From Thermoplasmata archaeon (GTDB taxonomy: Archaea > Thermoplasmatota > Thermoplasmata > Thermoplasmatales > Thermoplasmataceae), in NCBI GenBank assembly GCA_021802055.1, contig JAKAAY010000005.1, positions 15,419-78,862 on the forward strand: a stretch of DNA of 63,444 nucleotides. The letters are read 5' to 3'. The notes beneath the pieces are model-generated. The model was not told the DNA's origin. It made no database searches and saw only the letters and a program-made list of their open reading frames with translations. The position numbers and the translations under genes are program-made. Positions 24,072-33,367 of the stretch are shown piece by piece. How positions within the stretch are numbered: the first letter of the stretch is position 1; the number at the start of each line of letters is the position of its first letter.

Positions 24072-25961
24072 TCACAACCCCCCCGCCAATTCAAGCACGA
24101 TAAATACTGCAGCGGCTGCGATGATGATGAGCAGGAAGTAGTTTTCCACCACACCGCTCTGAAGCTTCCGTAAGGCATTTCCGATCCTGAGGAAGGAACC
24201 TCCGAACCTCTCAACAGCCCCATTGTATCGGGATTCAGCGCCTGCAAAAGAAGAAGAGAGCGGCAGGATTGTCCCCTGTGCAATTGCATTTGTGAAGAGG
24301 CGGTCCAGGTAATACTTGTTGGCAAGCAGCCTGTACCCGGGAATCTTTTCCGGGTGAATACGGGTGAACCTGTCACCTGCATACAGGAAATATGTCACGG
24401 CCAGACCAATAAGCAGGAAAGCAATGCTCAACATCTCCGTGAAAGCAGGAATCGCGGGGACAGATGCGCCGGGTGAAACATAACCGTAGAAGCTTCCCTG
24501 GAATACTCCATACCCAAGAGAAAGGACGGCAAGTATTGCAAGCGGGATGAGCACTATCTTCTTTGGATCCTTTGCCTCTGAAGCCAGGTGGGATCTGGGC
24601 TTGCCCAGAGCAACCATGAAAAACATCCTGAATGTGTAAAGAACGGTGGCCAGCGCCCCAAACTGGAGAAAGAGCCATGGCAATGCCATTGCAAGGGTTC
24701 CGCTGCTCTGGTACATGGTATACGAAAGCCCTATGATGGTATCCTTGGAAAAGTACGCAGAGGTAAATGGAACTGCTGCGAGTGTGATTGATCCGATGAA
24801 CAGCAGGCTGACTGTATAAGGCATGCGCTTCCACAGTCCTCCCATTTGCCTTACATCCCTCAGGTCCATGAGGGCCAGGAGTATTGCACCTGCACTCATA
24901 AAGAGTAGTGCCTTGAAAAAGGCGTGAACCACAAGATGGTACATCGAATACGCAATGACGTCAGGCCCAAACATGCTGCCCAGGCCCAGTGCCGCAAGCA
25001 TGTAACCCAGCTGGCTGATGGTTGAATAAGCCAGGATGCGCTTTATGTCGTTTACCACAATACCGATGGTACCTGCAAATAGTGCCGTGAATGAACCTAT
25101 GAACAGTACAATGTACAGTGATACAGGATATGCTTCATAGAAAAGCGGATATACCCTTGCAACCAGGTAAATTCCTGCAGTGACCATAGTGGCTGCATGG
25201 ATCAGGGCTGAAACCGTTGTTGGACCCTCCATGGCATCCGGGATCCACACATGGAGCGGAAACTGTGAAGATTTTCCTATTGCACCGCCCAGAAATAGGA
25301 GGGAAACCAGGGTGAGGTTGTACTGCCCGATGAGTGAGGGGAGCCGGGACGCGTTGTTTACTATGAAGCTTATGCTCAGGGGGTCGCTGGAAACTGAAGA
25401 CATGCTGCTATATAATACGGCCAGGCCGATCAGGAAAAGAAGATCGCCGACCCTGGTCACTATGAATGCCTTCTTGGCGGCAGAAGCTGCGTTTGGCTTG
25501 AAGAACCAGAAACCTATCAGCAGGTATGAACAGAGGCCCACCAGTTCCCAGAACATGAAGAATTCCAGCAGGTTTGAAGCTTCCACCAGTCCCAGCATGC
25601 CTGAGGTGAAGAGTGCAGTTTCTGCAAAATAGGCGTGCCGGTTTGGATCGCCACCCATGTAATACAGGGCAAAGAGATGAATCATCAGGGACACTAAGGC
25701 GACCATGAGCAGCATCACGATGGCGAGGTGATCTACAAAAATCCCGTAATTGATGTCGTAGAACCAGTTATACTGGGACTCAACAGATGTGCTGGATGAG
25801 ATGTTCAGGTAAAGGAGAAAGGCCAGAACCAGGGAAAGGCCTATGGATGCCGAGGCAATGATGCCGGCAGCATTCCTGCTTTTCCTTCCTGCAACAAGTG
25901 CGATGGGAGAAGCAATGAGTGGGGACAGGAATATGCCCCACGCCTCAAGTTCGGTTATCAT
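24072..25961 (-). CDS. nuoL: Complex I subunit L
   Basis: A 629-residue antiporter-like subunit, the largest in the membrane arm. Signature blocks: FMFWELVGLCSYLLIGFWF with the helix-5 glutamate, IGKSSQFPLHVWIPDAMEGPT with the key lysine, and VSALIHAATMVTAGIYL. The long C-terminal helices (about 560-629) fit the lateral helix that ties the pumping modules together. Its start overlaps the nuoK stop by four bases. Confidence 0.95.
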   Translation of the reverse strand: MITELEAWGIFLSPLIASPIALVAGRKSRNAAGIIASASIGLSLVLAFLLYLNISSSTSVESQYNWFYDINYGIFVDHLAIVMLLMVALVSLMIHLFALYYMGGDPNRHAYFAETALFTSGMLGLVEASNLLEFFMFWELVGLCSYLLIGFWFFKPNAASAAKKAFIVTRVGDLLFLIGLAVLYSSMSSVSSDPLSISFIVNNASRLPSLIGQYNLTLVSLLFLGGAIGKSSQFPLHVWIPDAMEGPTTVSALIHAATMVTAGIYLVARVYPLFYEAYPVSLYIVLFIGSFTALFAGTIGIVVNDIKRILAYSTISQLGYMLAALGLGSMFGPDVIAYSMYHLVVHAFFKALLFMSAGAILLALMDLRDVRQMGGLWKRMPYTVSLLFIGSITLAAVPFTSAYFSKDTIIGLSYTMYQSSGTLAMALPWLFLQFGALATVLYTFRMFFMVALGKPRSHLASEAKDPKKIVLIPLAILAVLSLGYGVFQGSFYGYVSPGASVPAIPAFTEMLSIAFLLIGLAVTYFLYAGDRFTRIHPEKIPGYRLLANKYYLDRLFTNAIAQGTILPLSSSFAGAESRYNGAVERFGGSFLRIGNALRKLQSGVVENYFLLIIIAAAAVFIVLELAGGL

Positions 25962-26251
25962 TCCCTTATCTCCTTCAGCAGTGATATGCTGACACGCCCG
26001 AACTTGCGGAAGACCGCCACAAGAAGACTCACGCCTATGACGGATTCAACTGCTGCTATGGCTATGACAAAAAGCGCAAGGACGATAGGTTCCATGGAAT
26101 TGACTGCTGAGACGACGAGGGCGATCACAGCGGAGTTGATCATAATCTCCACAGAGATCAGCATCTTGATCCCCACGTTTGAGGTCATAACCCCGTAAAG
26201 GCCCACTGCGAACAGGAATAGCGCCACTGTATCTGCAATAAAGATGTCCAA
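25958..26251 (-). CDS. nuoK: Complex I subunit K
   Basis: A 97-residue membrane subunit with three helices. The second helix retains the conserved glutamate in LISVEIMINSAVIALV, and the third carries AIAAVESVIGVSLLVAVFR, with the second conserved glutamate. These residues form part of the proton path linking quinone reduction to pumping. It abuts the second nuoJ fragment. Confidence 0.92.
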   Translation of the reverse strand: MDIFIADTVALFLFAVGLYGVMTSNVGIKMLISVEIMINSAVIALVVSAVNSMEPIVLALFVIAIAAVESVIGVSLLVAVFRKFGRVSISLLKEIRE

Positions 26252-26470
26252 TTAATCCTCCCTCCCGGCAACGTAGAGCATACCAACTATACCCCCGACA
26301 AGGATGAGTGAGATCAGCTCAAACGGAATCAGGTAGATGCTGAACAGCTGGCTGGCGATGTCTGTGATGCTCTGATTCACATAGGTTGTGCTCCCCGAGA
26401 TTTGCAGCACCTGGTAGAGGATGGCAAGGAAAAAAATCGCAACCGCTATACCTGCTGCCCGTCTATTCAA
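26252..26470 (-). CDS. nuoJ: Complex I subunit J, C-terminal part
   Basis: A 72-residue two-helix protein corresponding to the second half of NuoJ: a first helix (AGIAVAIFFLAILYQVLQI), an outside loop, then LIPFELISLILVGGIVGMLYVAGRED, the typical NuoJ ending. The N-terminal half is a separate gene just upstream, overlapping by eight bases. A split J subunit (JN/JC) is also known from the methanogen Fpo complex, so this is likely functional rather than a frameshift: both parts have their own start codons. Confidence 0.85.
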   Translation of the reverse strand: MNRRAAGIAVAIFFLAILYQVLQISGSTTYVNQSITDIASQLFSIYLIPFELISLILVGGIVGMLYVAGRED

Positions 26471-26711
26471 CTTCCTTCCCCCCGGTAAGCATAAGCGTGA
26501 ATGCTATGAGTGTGACAACTGCCCCCACGTATACCAGCAACTCTATGGCACCCAGAAAATCAGCGCCCATGAAGATAAACAGCGATCCCACGCCAAACAG
26601 GAATATCATGAGATAGACGACCGAATGCACTATGTTCTTTTCCCTCACAGCCAGTATTGCCGTCACCATCATGATGATGGTGAATATGAGAAAGATGATG
26701 GTGAAGATCAT
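26463..26711 (-). CDS. nuoJ: Complex I subunit J, N-terminal part
   Basis: An 82-residue membrane protein with three helices matching the first half of NuoJ, including the conserved block HSVVYLMIFLFGVGSLFIFMGADFLGAIELLVYVGAV, which forms the pi-bulge helix region in complex I. It ends LTGGKEVE and overlaps the C-terminal J gene by eight bases in another frame. The start overlaps nuoI by four bases. Confidence 0.88.
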   Translation of the reverse strand: MIFTIIFLIFTIIMMVTAILAVREKNIVHSVVYLMIFLFGVGSLFIFMGADFLGAIELLVYVGAVVTLIAFTLMLTGGKEVE

Positions 26712-27154
26712 TTCTTCACCTTATCCTCATCCATTGCAAGCTCCTCCGGAGAGTATGTAAAATTATTCCTTGTCCTCGATGTTTCGAAGACATGGGTCAG
26801 GTATATTGCGTCTGTTGGGCAAATCTCTTCACAGTTCCTGCATACGGTACAGGTCCCGAAATTGACATCCGGGTATATCATGCGCTTGTTGCGCGGGTTT
26901 TCCCTGTGAACGTTCTGCATCTTGATGGACCCGTTGGGACATACCTGCTCGCAGAGCGTACATCCAACGCAATCGTCCAGCTTGAGGTAGATCCGGAAAC
27001 GGAATCTCTCCGGCAGATCGGGTTTCTCCTCAGGATATTTGAGCGTCACCGGTTTCTGGAAGAGATGCTTTCCAACCGTAGCCATGCCTGAGATCACTCC
27101 AACGAGGGGCACACGCCTCCTCGGTTCTTCCACTTCCTTGATTCCGATCGTCAT
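26708..27154 (-). CDS. nuoI: Complex I subunit I (2x[4Fe-4S] ferredoxin-like)
   Basis: A 148-residue iron-sulfur subunit. Two CxxCxxCxxxCP motifs bind clusters N6a and N6b: Cys62/65/68/72 in CVGCTLCEQVCP and Cys102/105/108/112 in CTVCRNCEEICP. It passes electrons from the input side to NuoB. With NuoE, F and G absent, it is a likely docking point for an alternative electron donor such as a ferredoxin or another flavoprotein (inference). It follows nuoH by one base. Confidence 0.95.
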   Translation of the reverse strand: MTIGIKEVEEPRRRVPLVGVISGMATVGKHLFQKPVTLKYPEEKPDLPERFRFRIYLKLDDCVGCTLCEQVCPNGSIKMQNVHRENPRNKRMIYPDVNFGTCTVCRNCEEICPTDAIYLTHVFETSRTRNNFTYSPEELAMDEDKVKK

Positions 27155-27155
27155 T

Positions 27156-28196
27156 TTACCACCCCAGCCCTAGCGTGAGGATTCCGCTGATGATCAGATT
27201 CGCAAAGGAGATGGGAAGCAGATACTTCCAGCCAAAGTTCACGAACTTGTCAATGCGAATCCTGGGCATTGACAGCCATACCGTGAAGGATATAAGGACA
27301 AGGATCATTGCCTTGATCACCAGCCAGATTACTCCGACGTCTGTGGAAAGGGGCCCGTTGTAACCAGACAGGTAAAGAAGGGATACAAGCATTGAACCCA
27401 GGAGTATTGATCCAAAGAGCCCGACATAGAACATCGCGAATCTCATGCCCGTGTATTCTGTTGAATATCCGGAAACCAGTTCACTGTCGCTTTCTCCCAT
27501 ATCAAATGGAGTATAGGAAGCCCTTGCGACCATTGCAGTGAAGAAGACGAATATGCCCAGAGGCTGGAGAACAGCATAGGGCAGGAATTGCGCAGAAACA
27601 ATGGAACTTATGCTGAGCGAGTCGGGAACTCTGGCAGAGGCCATCATGACGATGGCAAGGATGGATATCATCATTGGAACCTCGAAAGAAATGTCCTTGG
27701 CGATTGAACGGAGTGCACCTATGAGTGCATACTTGTTGTGGGAACTTACCCCTGCCAGAACCTCGCCGATGGGCATTATTGAAATTACTGCAAACACCAG
27801 GACCAGCGTCACTGCAGAGTTTGTGACAGTGAGTGATCCTATGCCTATCAATGAACCATAAGGCAGGATGGTGAAGGCGAGAAATAGCCCTACCATGACA
27901 ATCATCGGAGCAACCCTGTACGGAAGATCATCCCTCTCCTTCGGAAGAATTGATTCCTTTCCCACGAGTTTCAGGGCATCTGCTATGAGCTGCAGTGACC
28001 CGAACTTTCCGACCCTGTTTGGGCCGAGCCTCAGCTGGAGTCTTGCCATGAACTTCCTGAACAGGTATATCATGAATATGAGAAACAGCGAAATGACTAT
28101 GAGATAGAGCACGGTCTCAATGAGATAGCTGATTGCATAGCCTGGATAATGTCCAAGGAATGAAAAGATACCGTAGAGTGTCTGCAGGAGGCTCAT
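27156..28196 (-). CDS. nuoH: Complex I subunit H
   Basis: A 346-residue membrane subunit with about eight helices that forms the quinone entry site. Conserved blocks are RLGPNRVGKFGSLQLIADALKL near residue 55, SSHNKYALIGALRSIAKDISFEVPM in the middle (with the conserved E of loop regions) and ASYTPFDMGESDSELVSGYSTEYTGMRF, which is the quinone-chamber loop. Its start overlaps the nuoD stop by four bases. Confidence 0.95.
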   Translation of the reverse strand: MSLLQTLYGIFSFLGHYPGYAISYLIETVLYLIVISLFLIFMIYLFRKFMARLQLRLGPNRVGKFGSLQLIADALKLVGKESILPKERDDLPYRVAPMIVMVGLFLAFTILPYGSLIGIGSLTVTNSAVTLVLVFAVISIMPIGEVLAGVSSHNKYALIGALRSIAKDISFEVPMMISILAIVMMASARVPDSLSISSIVSAQFLPYAVLQPLGIFVFFTAMVARASYTPFDMGESDSELVSGYSTEYTGMRFAMFYVGLFGSILLGSMLVSLLYLSGYNGPLSTDVGVIWLVIKAMILVLISFTVWLSMPRIRIDKFVNFGWKYLLPISFANLIISGILTLGLGW

Positions 28197-29296
28197 CTGT
28201 CTATCTCCCCGAAAACCAGGTCAATGGAACCGGAAATGGATATGAGGTCCGCTATCATCTGATCCTTTGCGAGCACTGGCAGGATTGAGAGGTTCTTGAA
28301 CGCTGGGCTCCTGACATGTACCCTGTATGGCTTGACGCCACCGTCGCCCACAATATATACCCCGAACTCCCCCTTGCTTGACTCCGTCCTGGCATACACC
28401 TCTCCATCTCCCCTCAGTCGTATCATCAGCGGTTTCTTTGCCTTGGGGTTGAAAAATGGGCCTTCCGGTATCTTGTCGATAATCTGACCCAGTATCCTTA
28501 TGGATTGTCTCATCTCCTCGAACCTGACCAGAAATCTTGCCAGTGAATCTCCCTTTTTGGATACCGGGATGTCGAAATTGACCCTGTCATAAAGAAGGTA
28601 TGGCTCTGCCTTCCTCACGTCATATGGAACGCCGGATGCCCTGAGGATGGGCCCGGTGACTCCATACTGTATGGCAACCTCAGGGGACAGATATCCGATC
28701 CCCTTGGTCCTCTGGATGAAAACATCGTTCTTGGCGAACAGGTTGTATATCTCTTCAAGTTTCCTGGGGAATTCAGTGATAAATGCCTTTACGTGATCCA
28801 CGATCTCGGGCGTCAGGTCCTGGTAGACGCCGCCAATGCTGAAGTAGTTTGTCTCCTGCCTTGAACCACAGGCTTCAGTGAATATCCTGAGTATCTTCTC
28901 ACGCTGCACGAAGCAGTAGAAAAACGGCGTCAGCATTCCCAGGTCAAGCCCGAATGCCCCTGCCCACACAAGATGTGAAGCTATCCTTGATAGTTCGTTC
29001 ATGATAGTCCTGATATATATTGCCCTTTCAGGTGGAGGTATTCCAAGCAGTTTTTCAGCTGCCTCCAGATAACCTGCCTCCATATTCATGGAAGCGACAT
29101 AATCCATTCTGTCAAAGTATACGAGATTATCACAGTAATATGTCATCTCGCACAGTTTCTCCGCGTTCCTGTGAAGATAACCGATAACGGGTTCAACTTC
29201 CCTGATTATCTCCCCCTCAACTTTTACCTTCAGCCTGAGCACACCGTGCGTGGAGGGATGTTGTGGCCCGATGTTGAGTTGCATGAGTTCAGACAT
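28193..29296 (-). CDS. nuoD: Complex I subunit D (49-kDa homologue)
   Basis: A 367-residue subunit descended from the NiFe-hydrogenase large subunit. It opens with the quinone-site motif IGPQHPSTHGVLRL, where the conserved His and the later tyrosine line the quinone pocket, and includes the VEPVIGYLHRNAEK block. It lacks the hydrogenase CxxC metal ligands, as expected. Separate from nuoC, unlike the fused CD of E. coli. It follows nuoC by two bases. Confidence 0.95.
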   Translation of the reverse strand: MSELMQLNIGPQHPSTHGVLRLKVKVEGEIIREVEPVIGYLHRNAEKLCEMTYYCDNLVYFDRMDYVASMNMEAGYLEAAEKLLGIPPPERAIYIRTIMNELSRIASHLVWAGAFGLDLGMLTPFFYCFVQREKILRIFTEACGSRQETNYFSIGGVYQDLTPEIVDHVKAFITEFPRKLEEIYNLFAKNDVFIQRTKGIGYLSPEVAIQYGVTGPILRASGVPYDVRKAEPYLLYDRVNFDIPVSKKGDSLARFLVRFEEMRQSIRILGQIIDKIPEGPFFNPKAKKPLMIRLRGDGEVYARTESSKGEFGVYIVGDGGVKPYRVHVRSPAFKNLSILPVLAKDQMIADLISISGSIDLVFGEIDR

Positions 29297-29298
29297 TG

Positions 29299-29757
29299 TT
29301 ACCAGCCGTCTCCTGGATCAAAGGTGGCGTAGTCTTCCCCGTCCTCGTCCATGTTGATGTACTGCACATTGCTCAGGTCGTAGTCCTTCCTCAGCGGATG
29401 TCCCACCCACGATTCCGGCAGGAACATTCTCCTGAGGTTGGGATGTCCTTCGAACTTTATTCCCATCATGTCCCACTGTTCACGCTCGTCCCAGTCAGCG
29501 CTTCGCCAAAGTGACGATACACTGGGCACAGTGGAGTTGTTGGTAGTGGTCTTCACAACTATATACCTGTTCTGCTCAAGGGAATGCAGATGGTATACCA
29601 CCTCTATGTAATCTTTCCTGTCAACACCGGTTATGAGCGAGAGGTGGTCAAAACCTTCCTCCTTCCGCTCCCTCATGAACTCAAGGAGCTTCTCCCTGGG
29701 AACCTTGAATATCTGTCTCCCGGCCCTGTCCACCAGTTGCTGTGATTCCTCTGTCAT
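29299..29757 (-). CDS. nuoC: Complex I subunit C
   Basis: A 152-residue 30-kDa-type subunit. Visible signatures: HLSLITGVDRKDYIEVVYHL and, near the end, the family motif DWDEREQWDMMGIKFEGHPNLRRMFLPESWVGHPLRKDY in separate conserved blocks. It contacts NuoD and NuoB in the peripheral arm. Four bases separate it from nuoB. Confidence 0.93.
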   Translation of the reverse strand: MTEESQQLVDRAGRQIFKVPREKLLEFMRERKEEGFDHLSLITGVDRKDYIEVVYHLHSLEQNRYIVVKTTTNNSTVPSVSSLWRSADWDEREQWDMMGIKFEGHPNLRRMFLPESWVGHPLRKDYDLSNVQYINMDEDGEDYATFDPGDGW

Positions 29758-29761
29758 TGTA

Positions 29762-30226
29762 TCACCTGTCGGATTCGCCCCGGATCCGCTTCTGCAGTGT
29801 CATGATGCCGTAGATGAGTGCTTCTGGTGTCGGGGGACAGCCTGGGACGTAAACGTCCACGGGCACAACCCTGTCAACCCCAAGAACCACGGAATATCCC
29901 TTCACGTAGGGGCCGCCCTGAATGACGCATACTCCCATGGCTATGACGTACTTGGGGAAAGGCATTTCATCATAGAGTCTCTTGACCCTTGGTGCCATCT
30001 TCTTGGTCACGGTGCCCGCGACAATCATAAGATCCGATTGTCGTGGTGAATTCCTGAATATTTCGCTGCCAAACCTGGCAACGTCGTAATCTGCACCCTG
30101 CATTGCCATCATCTCGATGGCACAGCATGCAAGACCGAATGTGAGCGGCCACAGTGAGTTGCTCCTGCCCCACTCCATGGCGTTATCAAGTGTGGTGGTG
30201 ATGATTCCGAAATCTCCGTTCTTCAT
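29762..30226 (-). CDS. nuoB: Complex I subunit B (cluster N2)
   Basis: A 154-residue iron-sulfur subunit holding the terminal cluster N2. The four ligands are present: the tandem Cys34-Cys35 in [10 protein letters not shown], Cys100 in [11 protein letters not shown] and Cys130 in [11 protein letters not shown]. It delivers electrons to quinone at the NuoB-NuoD interface. The start overlaps the nuoA stop by four bases. Confidence 0.96.
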   Translation of the reverse strand: MKNGDFGIITTTLDNAMEWGRSNSLWPLTFGLACCAIEMMAMQGADYDVARFGSEIFRNSPRQSDLMIVAGTVTKKMAPRVKRLYDEMPFPKYVIAMGVCVIQGGPYVKGYSVVLGVDRVVPVDVYVPGCPPTPEALIYGIMTLQKRIRGESDR

Positions 30227-30660
30227 CTAATCCACCTCATATATCCCTCCTTGAACGCATAGAAGACAGCAAACATAGGCATGGAGAGGAATATGATTGT
30301 CTCAATGAAGGGGTATATTCCCAGAGAGTAGAAGTTATAGGACCATGCGAGCAGCAGGACCATGTCAACATCGAAAAGAACGAAAAGAAGTATCACGACG
30401 TAATACTGCAGGTTCACGAAGGTACCAAATTCACCCCTGGATTTCTCACCGCTCTCATACGGTTCCATGTATGAGGTGTCCTTCACGGGAGGGCTTGATT
30501 CCTCTGCCATCCCCCTGATGATGTCGGATGGCCTGAAACTCGGTTTTCTTCCAGGCGCGTATCTTGTCGCCTGTATTGACGGCAGTATGGAGAATAACCC
30601 TATCACCCCTAGCACCAGCAGGATAAGAACCAATGCAAGCACGATGTAGCCGTCATTCAT
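30223..30660 (-). CDS. nuoA: Complex I subunit A
   Basis: A 145-residue subunit with three membrane helices. The family motif [11 protein letters not shown] followed by [16 protein letters not shown] is clear. The loop between the first two helices is longer than in bacteria (about residues 30-75). It is the first gene of the operon, with a TATA box 24 bases upstream of the ATG. Confidence 0.93.
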   Translation of the reverse strand: MNDGYIVLALVLILLVLGVIGLFSILPSIQATRYAPGRKPSFRPSDIIRGMAEESSPPVKDTSYMEPYESGEKSRGEFGTFVNLQYYVVILLFVLFDVDMVLLLAWSYNFYSLGIYPFIETIIFLSMPMFAVFYAFKEGYMRWIR

Positions 30661-30677
30661 CGGTTCAGGATTGCAGG

Positions 30678-30690
30678 AAAATATTTAATG
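30678..30690 (-). promoter_or_regulatory. TATA box of the nuo operon
   Basis: On the minus strand CATTAAATATTTT is centred about 24 bases before the nuoA start codon. No other convincing promoter is seen inside the operon, whose genes overlap or lie within four bases of each other down to 20532. Confidence 0.65.
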
Positions 30691-30749
30691 CTAAGCCCAC
30701 AATCTCAGGTTCCCCTTGTATTTCAGCCGTCGGAGCAGTTTCAGAAGAG

Positions 30750-31505
30750 TTACCCGTAAAGCCCGTCAGAACCTGGAGTCTCGTCCTTCTTCATCTTGTC
30801 CATCTCCGTAGCGAGTTCCCTGATCTGTTTGTGAATCTCCTTTATCGATTCTTCCAGAGGTTCGGTGGGTATTTTCAGCCCAAAAAGGTTATTGAGCGCC
30901 GTGATCACACGGAGTGCAGAGTCTGGATCCGGCACATAGGCCGATACATCTGCCATGATGCACATGCTGGCAAGGTCCCGCTCAATGCACTGGTTCATAA
31001 TGGCCCCGCCAAGGCCGCCAATGAGGGCTGATTTTGCAGCTTTGAGCCCTTTCTTCTGGTACTCCTGGAGTTTTTCCTTGCCTGCAATGCCATAAACATC
31101 GCGTTCGTCCTGCACTCCTTCGACCTGCGTACCTTCTATGATCACAAGGTCCGAGGCGTTGATACTCTCTATCCAGTTGACCAGAACGCTGGAGATCTCG
31201 TAGTACCCGGCACTTCCAATGGGAGATTCACTCAGTATCACCACAAGAGTCCCGCCTGAGTTAATATAGATCCTGAATGGATTCCTCAGCCTCTGCCCGA
31301 CAAACACGGCAATTGGCGGGATGAAATATGACCTAAGGTGCCCGATCTGGTGAAGTTTCAACTGGTCAACCATATAGGTCGCTGTGAGAGACCCCACAGG
31401 AAAAGAGTCAACAAATCCGCAGACTACAACGGGGTTATGGAATTTTACGTCCTCGCTCAGAACCACTCTGGTCTTCAGCAACTCATCAGAATCCATGGAA
31501 GGCAT
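30750..31505 (-). CDS. PAC2 family protein (proteasome assembly chaperone-like)
   Basis: A 251-residue protein of the PAC2 (former DUF75) family. Typical blocks are PVVVCGFVDSFPVGSLTATYMVDQL, IRTY-like RIYINSGGTLVVILSESPI and, late, KSALIGGLGGAIMNQC. Eukaryotic relatives help assemble the 20S proteasome; archaeal homologues bind proteasomal core in some species, but the role here is inferred. A charged helical tail (about 205-251) could be a coiled coil. It lies upstream of nuoA on the same strand with an 89-base gap and a nuo-specific promoter in between, so the two are probably separate units. Confidence 0.8.
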   Translation of the reverse strand: MPSMDSDELLKTRVVLSEDVKFHNPVVVCGFVDSFPVGSLTATYMVDQLKLHQIGHLRSYFIPPIAVFVGQRLRNPFRIYINSGGTLVVILSESPIGSAGYYEISSVLVNWIESINASDLVIIEGTQVEGVQDERDVYGIAGKEKLQEYQKKGLKAAKSALIGGLGGAIMNQCIERDLASMCIMADVSAYVPDPDSALRVITALNNLFGLKIPTEPLEESIKEIHKQIRELATEMDKMKKDETPGSDGLYG

Positions 31506-31531
31506 GAATGCTCCATGAGGAAATAGCTAAT

Positions 31532-33367
31532 CTACTTTCCCGCTGAAGCCTTAAGTGACTCGTACAGCTTCAATGCGACCGATGGATCGAATGGCCTGCC
31601 ATAGTTTTCCCTGATGGATGCTATGATCCTTGCCCTTTCTGAGCCTGGCCCCCCCTTTTCCAAAAGGTGCCTGACGATTGATTCGAGTTCCAGCGAACTG
31701 AGGGGCTTTATGAGGCCGCTCTCTGCAACCCGGGAGGGAGACTCCTTTCCTGCATATACAAGTTCCAGGGCCTTTTCCATGGATTCACGGCCCAGATTAA
31801 GGGCCCTCACTGACTCCAGAATGCCTGTTATATCCGTATCACTCAGCGCATTTTTATATTTTGACTCAAAACTTCCCCTGAGTTGAAGTATGAATCTTGC
31901 GGACCATCTCGGGTCTGATGAGATTTCCGAGATACGTTCCAGAAGACCTGTACCGTATTCCCTGAAGATTGTCTGGGCATCCTGCATGGATATGCCATAT
32001 CTTCTGGCAACTTCCGCGGATGCCTCCTCCGGTGTTCCCGGAAGCTTACCGGCGTTCTCTATTACGGAGTCCCTATCATATTCAATGGGCTCAACATCCG
32101 TCTCCGGGTACATTCGCTCGCTGCCGGCAAGGGGCCTTAGAAAGTATGTGCCGTTATCGGGACTGTAACCCCTGGTCTCAGCCAGATCCATGGACATGAT
32201 CTTTGTGAGCCTCAGTTCCATTGATGTCTGTATCCTGGGGATATCCTCCCTTCTTGCCACCATTATTGCAAAGCCGTCCAGAAGACCCGGGGAAAGTGCT
32301 ACGACAACTGCCCTGGTTTCCTCTTCCGAGACACCATAGCCTGGCAGTTCGTCTGAATGCATGAGTCCTGCCACGCCAACAGCTTTCACGGCATCCGCAA
32401 GTTCCCTTCCAAGCCTCAGTGTGCCGCTCTTCAGAATGCCGCCCATTCCTGGAAGTTTCAGACCAAGCACCTGGCTGCCGGAATCCAGACCCTTCCTGAG
32501 TATCTTGCTCTGCGTTTCCCTGAATATCGCGGAAAGTTCCTTGAGCGTGAGCTCGGGTGCTTTTTCCCCGATCCTCTCTTTAAGAACTGTGATTGCCTGC
32601 TCAAGAGAGTCATTTCTTTCCCTTTCGGCCCTGATTGAGTCCTTAATGTCAGATATCCTGGACACACCTTTCAGCTCAATTCTGCCATGCCCGAACGAGA
32701 CGTTCACATCCTGCCTTATGGCCTCCGCCGCTCTGTGCGCCTTTCCTGTGGCGGTAACCACAAAGGAGATGGCCCTTGCTGTCTCAACGGCATGTTCCTC
32801 GTCTCTGATGTCCGGTTCCGTGGATATCTCAATAAGCGGGACGCCTAGCCTGCCAAGGGAATAGTTTACGCTGGAACCCACGGCTTCAACCTTCCTTGCA
32901 GAGTCCTCCTCAAGGCACACCGAAGATATCCTCACCGTTCCCCGGGAAGTCGATATGGTGCCACCAATTCCGATTAGTGCGGTCCTCTGGAAACCGGACG
33001 TGTTGGAACCGTCTATGACGAGCTTTCTCATCACAAAGATCCGGTCCATCAGGATGCAGTCCAGCTTCGCAGCAACCGCAAGGGCGGTGCTCAACGCTTC
33101 ACTGTCCATGCCGTGTGGAGGCTCTTCATCTGCCTCAACCAGGCAGCTGTTCTCTGTAATGAGGTATCCGAACGTCCTGTCCCGGAACGTCTCAAATTTG
33201 ACTGCACTATCTGATTTTCCCATCTCGCCGGTTGTTGCAAATAGCTTTCTTGAGATCTTTCCGCCCGTCAGTGTTTCGCCCGTGCTGCTGCACCTGCAGA
33301 AAAGCTTTCCAGTGTTTAGCTGCACGTGGATTTCCAGGCCGATTTTGGTGCCATTATCTGCCGTCAT
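31532..33367 (-). CDS. gatE: Glutamyl-tRNA(Gln) amidotransferase subunit E
   Basis: A 611-residue archaeal-specific subunit that holds Glu-tRNA(Gln), activates the misacylated glutamate and transfers ammonia to make Gln-tRNA(Gln). GLEIHVQLNTGKLFCRCSS is the GatB/GatE signature at the start, PHGMDSEAL and SRGTVRISSVCLEEDSARK follow, and the C-terminal YqeY-like helical domain (about 470-611) binds tRNA. The start overlaps gatD by four bases, so both are co-translated. Its presence means Gln-tRNA is made by the indirect route, as in nearly all archaea. Confidence 0.95.
   Translation of the reverse strand: MTADNGTKIGLEIHVQLNTGKLFCRCSSTGETLTGGKISRKLFATTGEMGKSDSAVKFETFRDRTFGYLITENSCLVEADEEPPHGMDSEALSTALAVAAKLDCILMDRIFVMRKLVIDGSNTSGFQRTALIGIGGTISTSRGTVRISSVCLEEDSARKVEAVGSSVNYSLGRLGVPLIEISTEPDIRDEEHAVETARAISFVVTATGKAHRAAEAIRQDVNVSFGHGRIELKGVSRISDIKDSIRAERERNDSLEQAITVLKERIGEKAPELTLKELSAIFRETQSKILRKGLDSGSQVLGLKLPGMGGILKSGTLRLGRELADAVKAVGVAGLMHSDELPGYGVSEEETRAVVVALSPGLLDGFAIMVARREDIPRIQTSMELRLTKIMSMDLAETRGYSPDNGTYFLRPLAGSERMYPETDVEPIEYDRDSVIENAGKLPGTPEEASAEVARRYGISMQDAQTIFREYGTGLLERISEISSDPRWSARFILQLRGSFESKYKNALSDTDITGILESVRALNLGRESMEKALELVYAGKESPSRVAESGLIKPLSSLELESIVRHLLEKGGPGSERARIIASIRENYGRPFDPSVALKLYESLKASAGK

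Noticed and set aside
26252-26711. Frameshift explanation for the two nuoJ genes
   Set aside because: Each part has its own start, and a split J subunit is known from methanogens, so two genes are more likely than a sequencing error.
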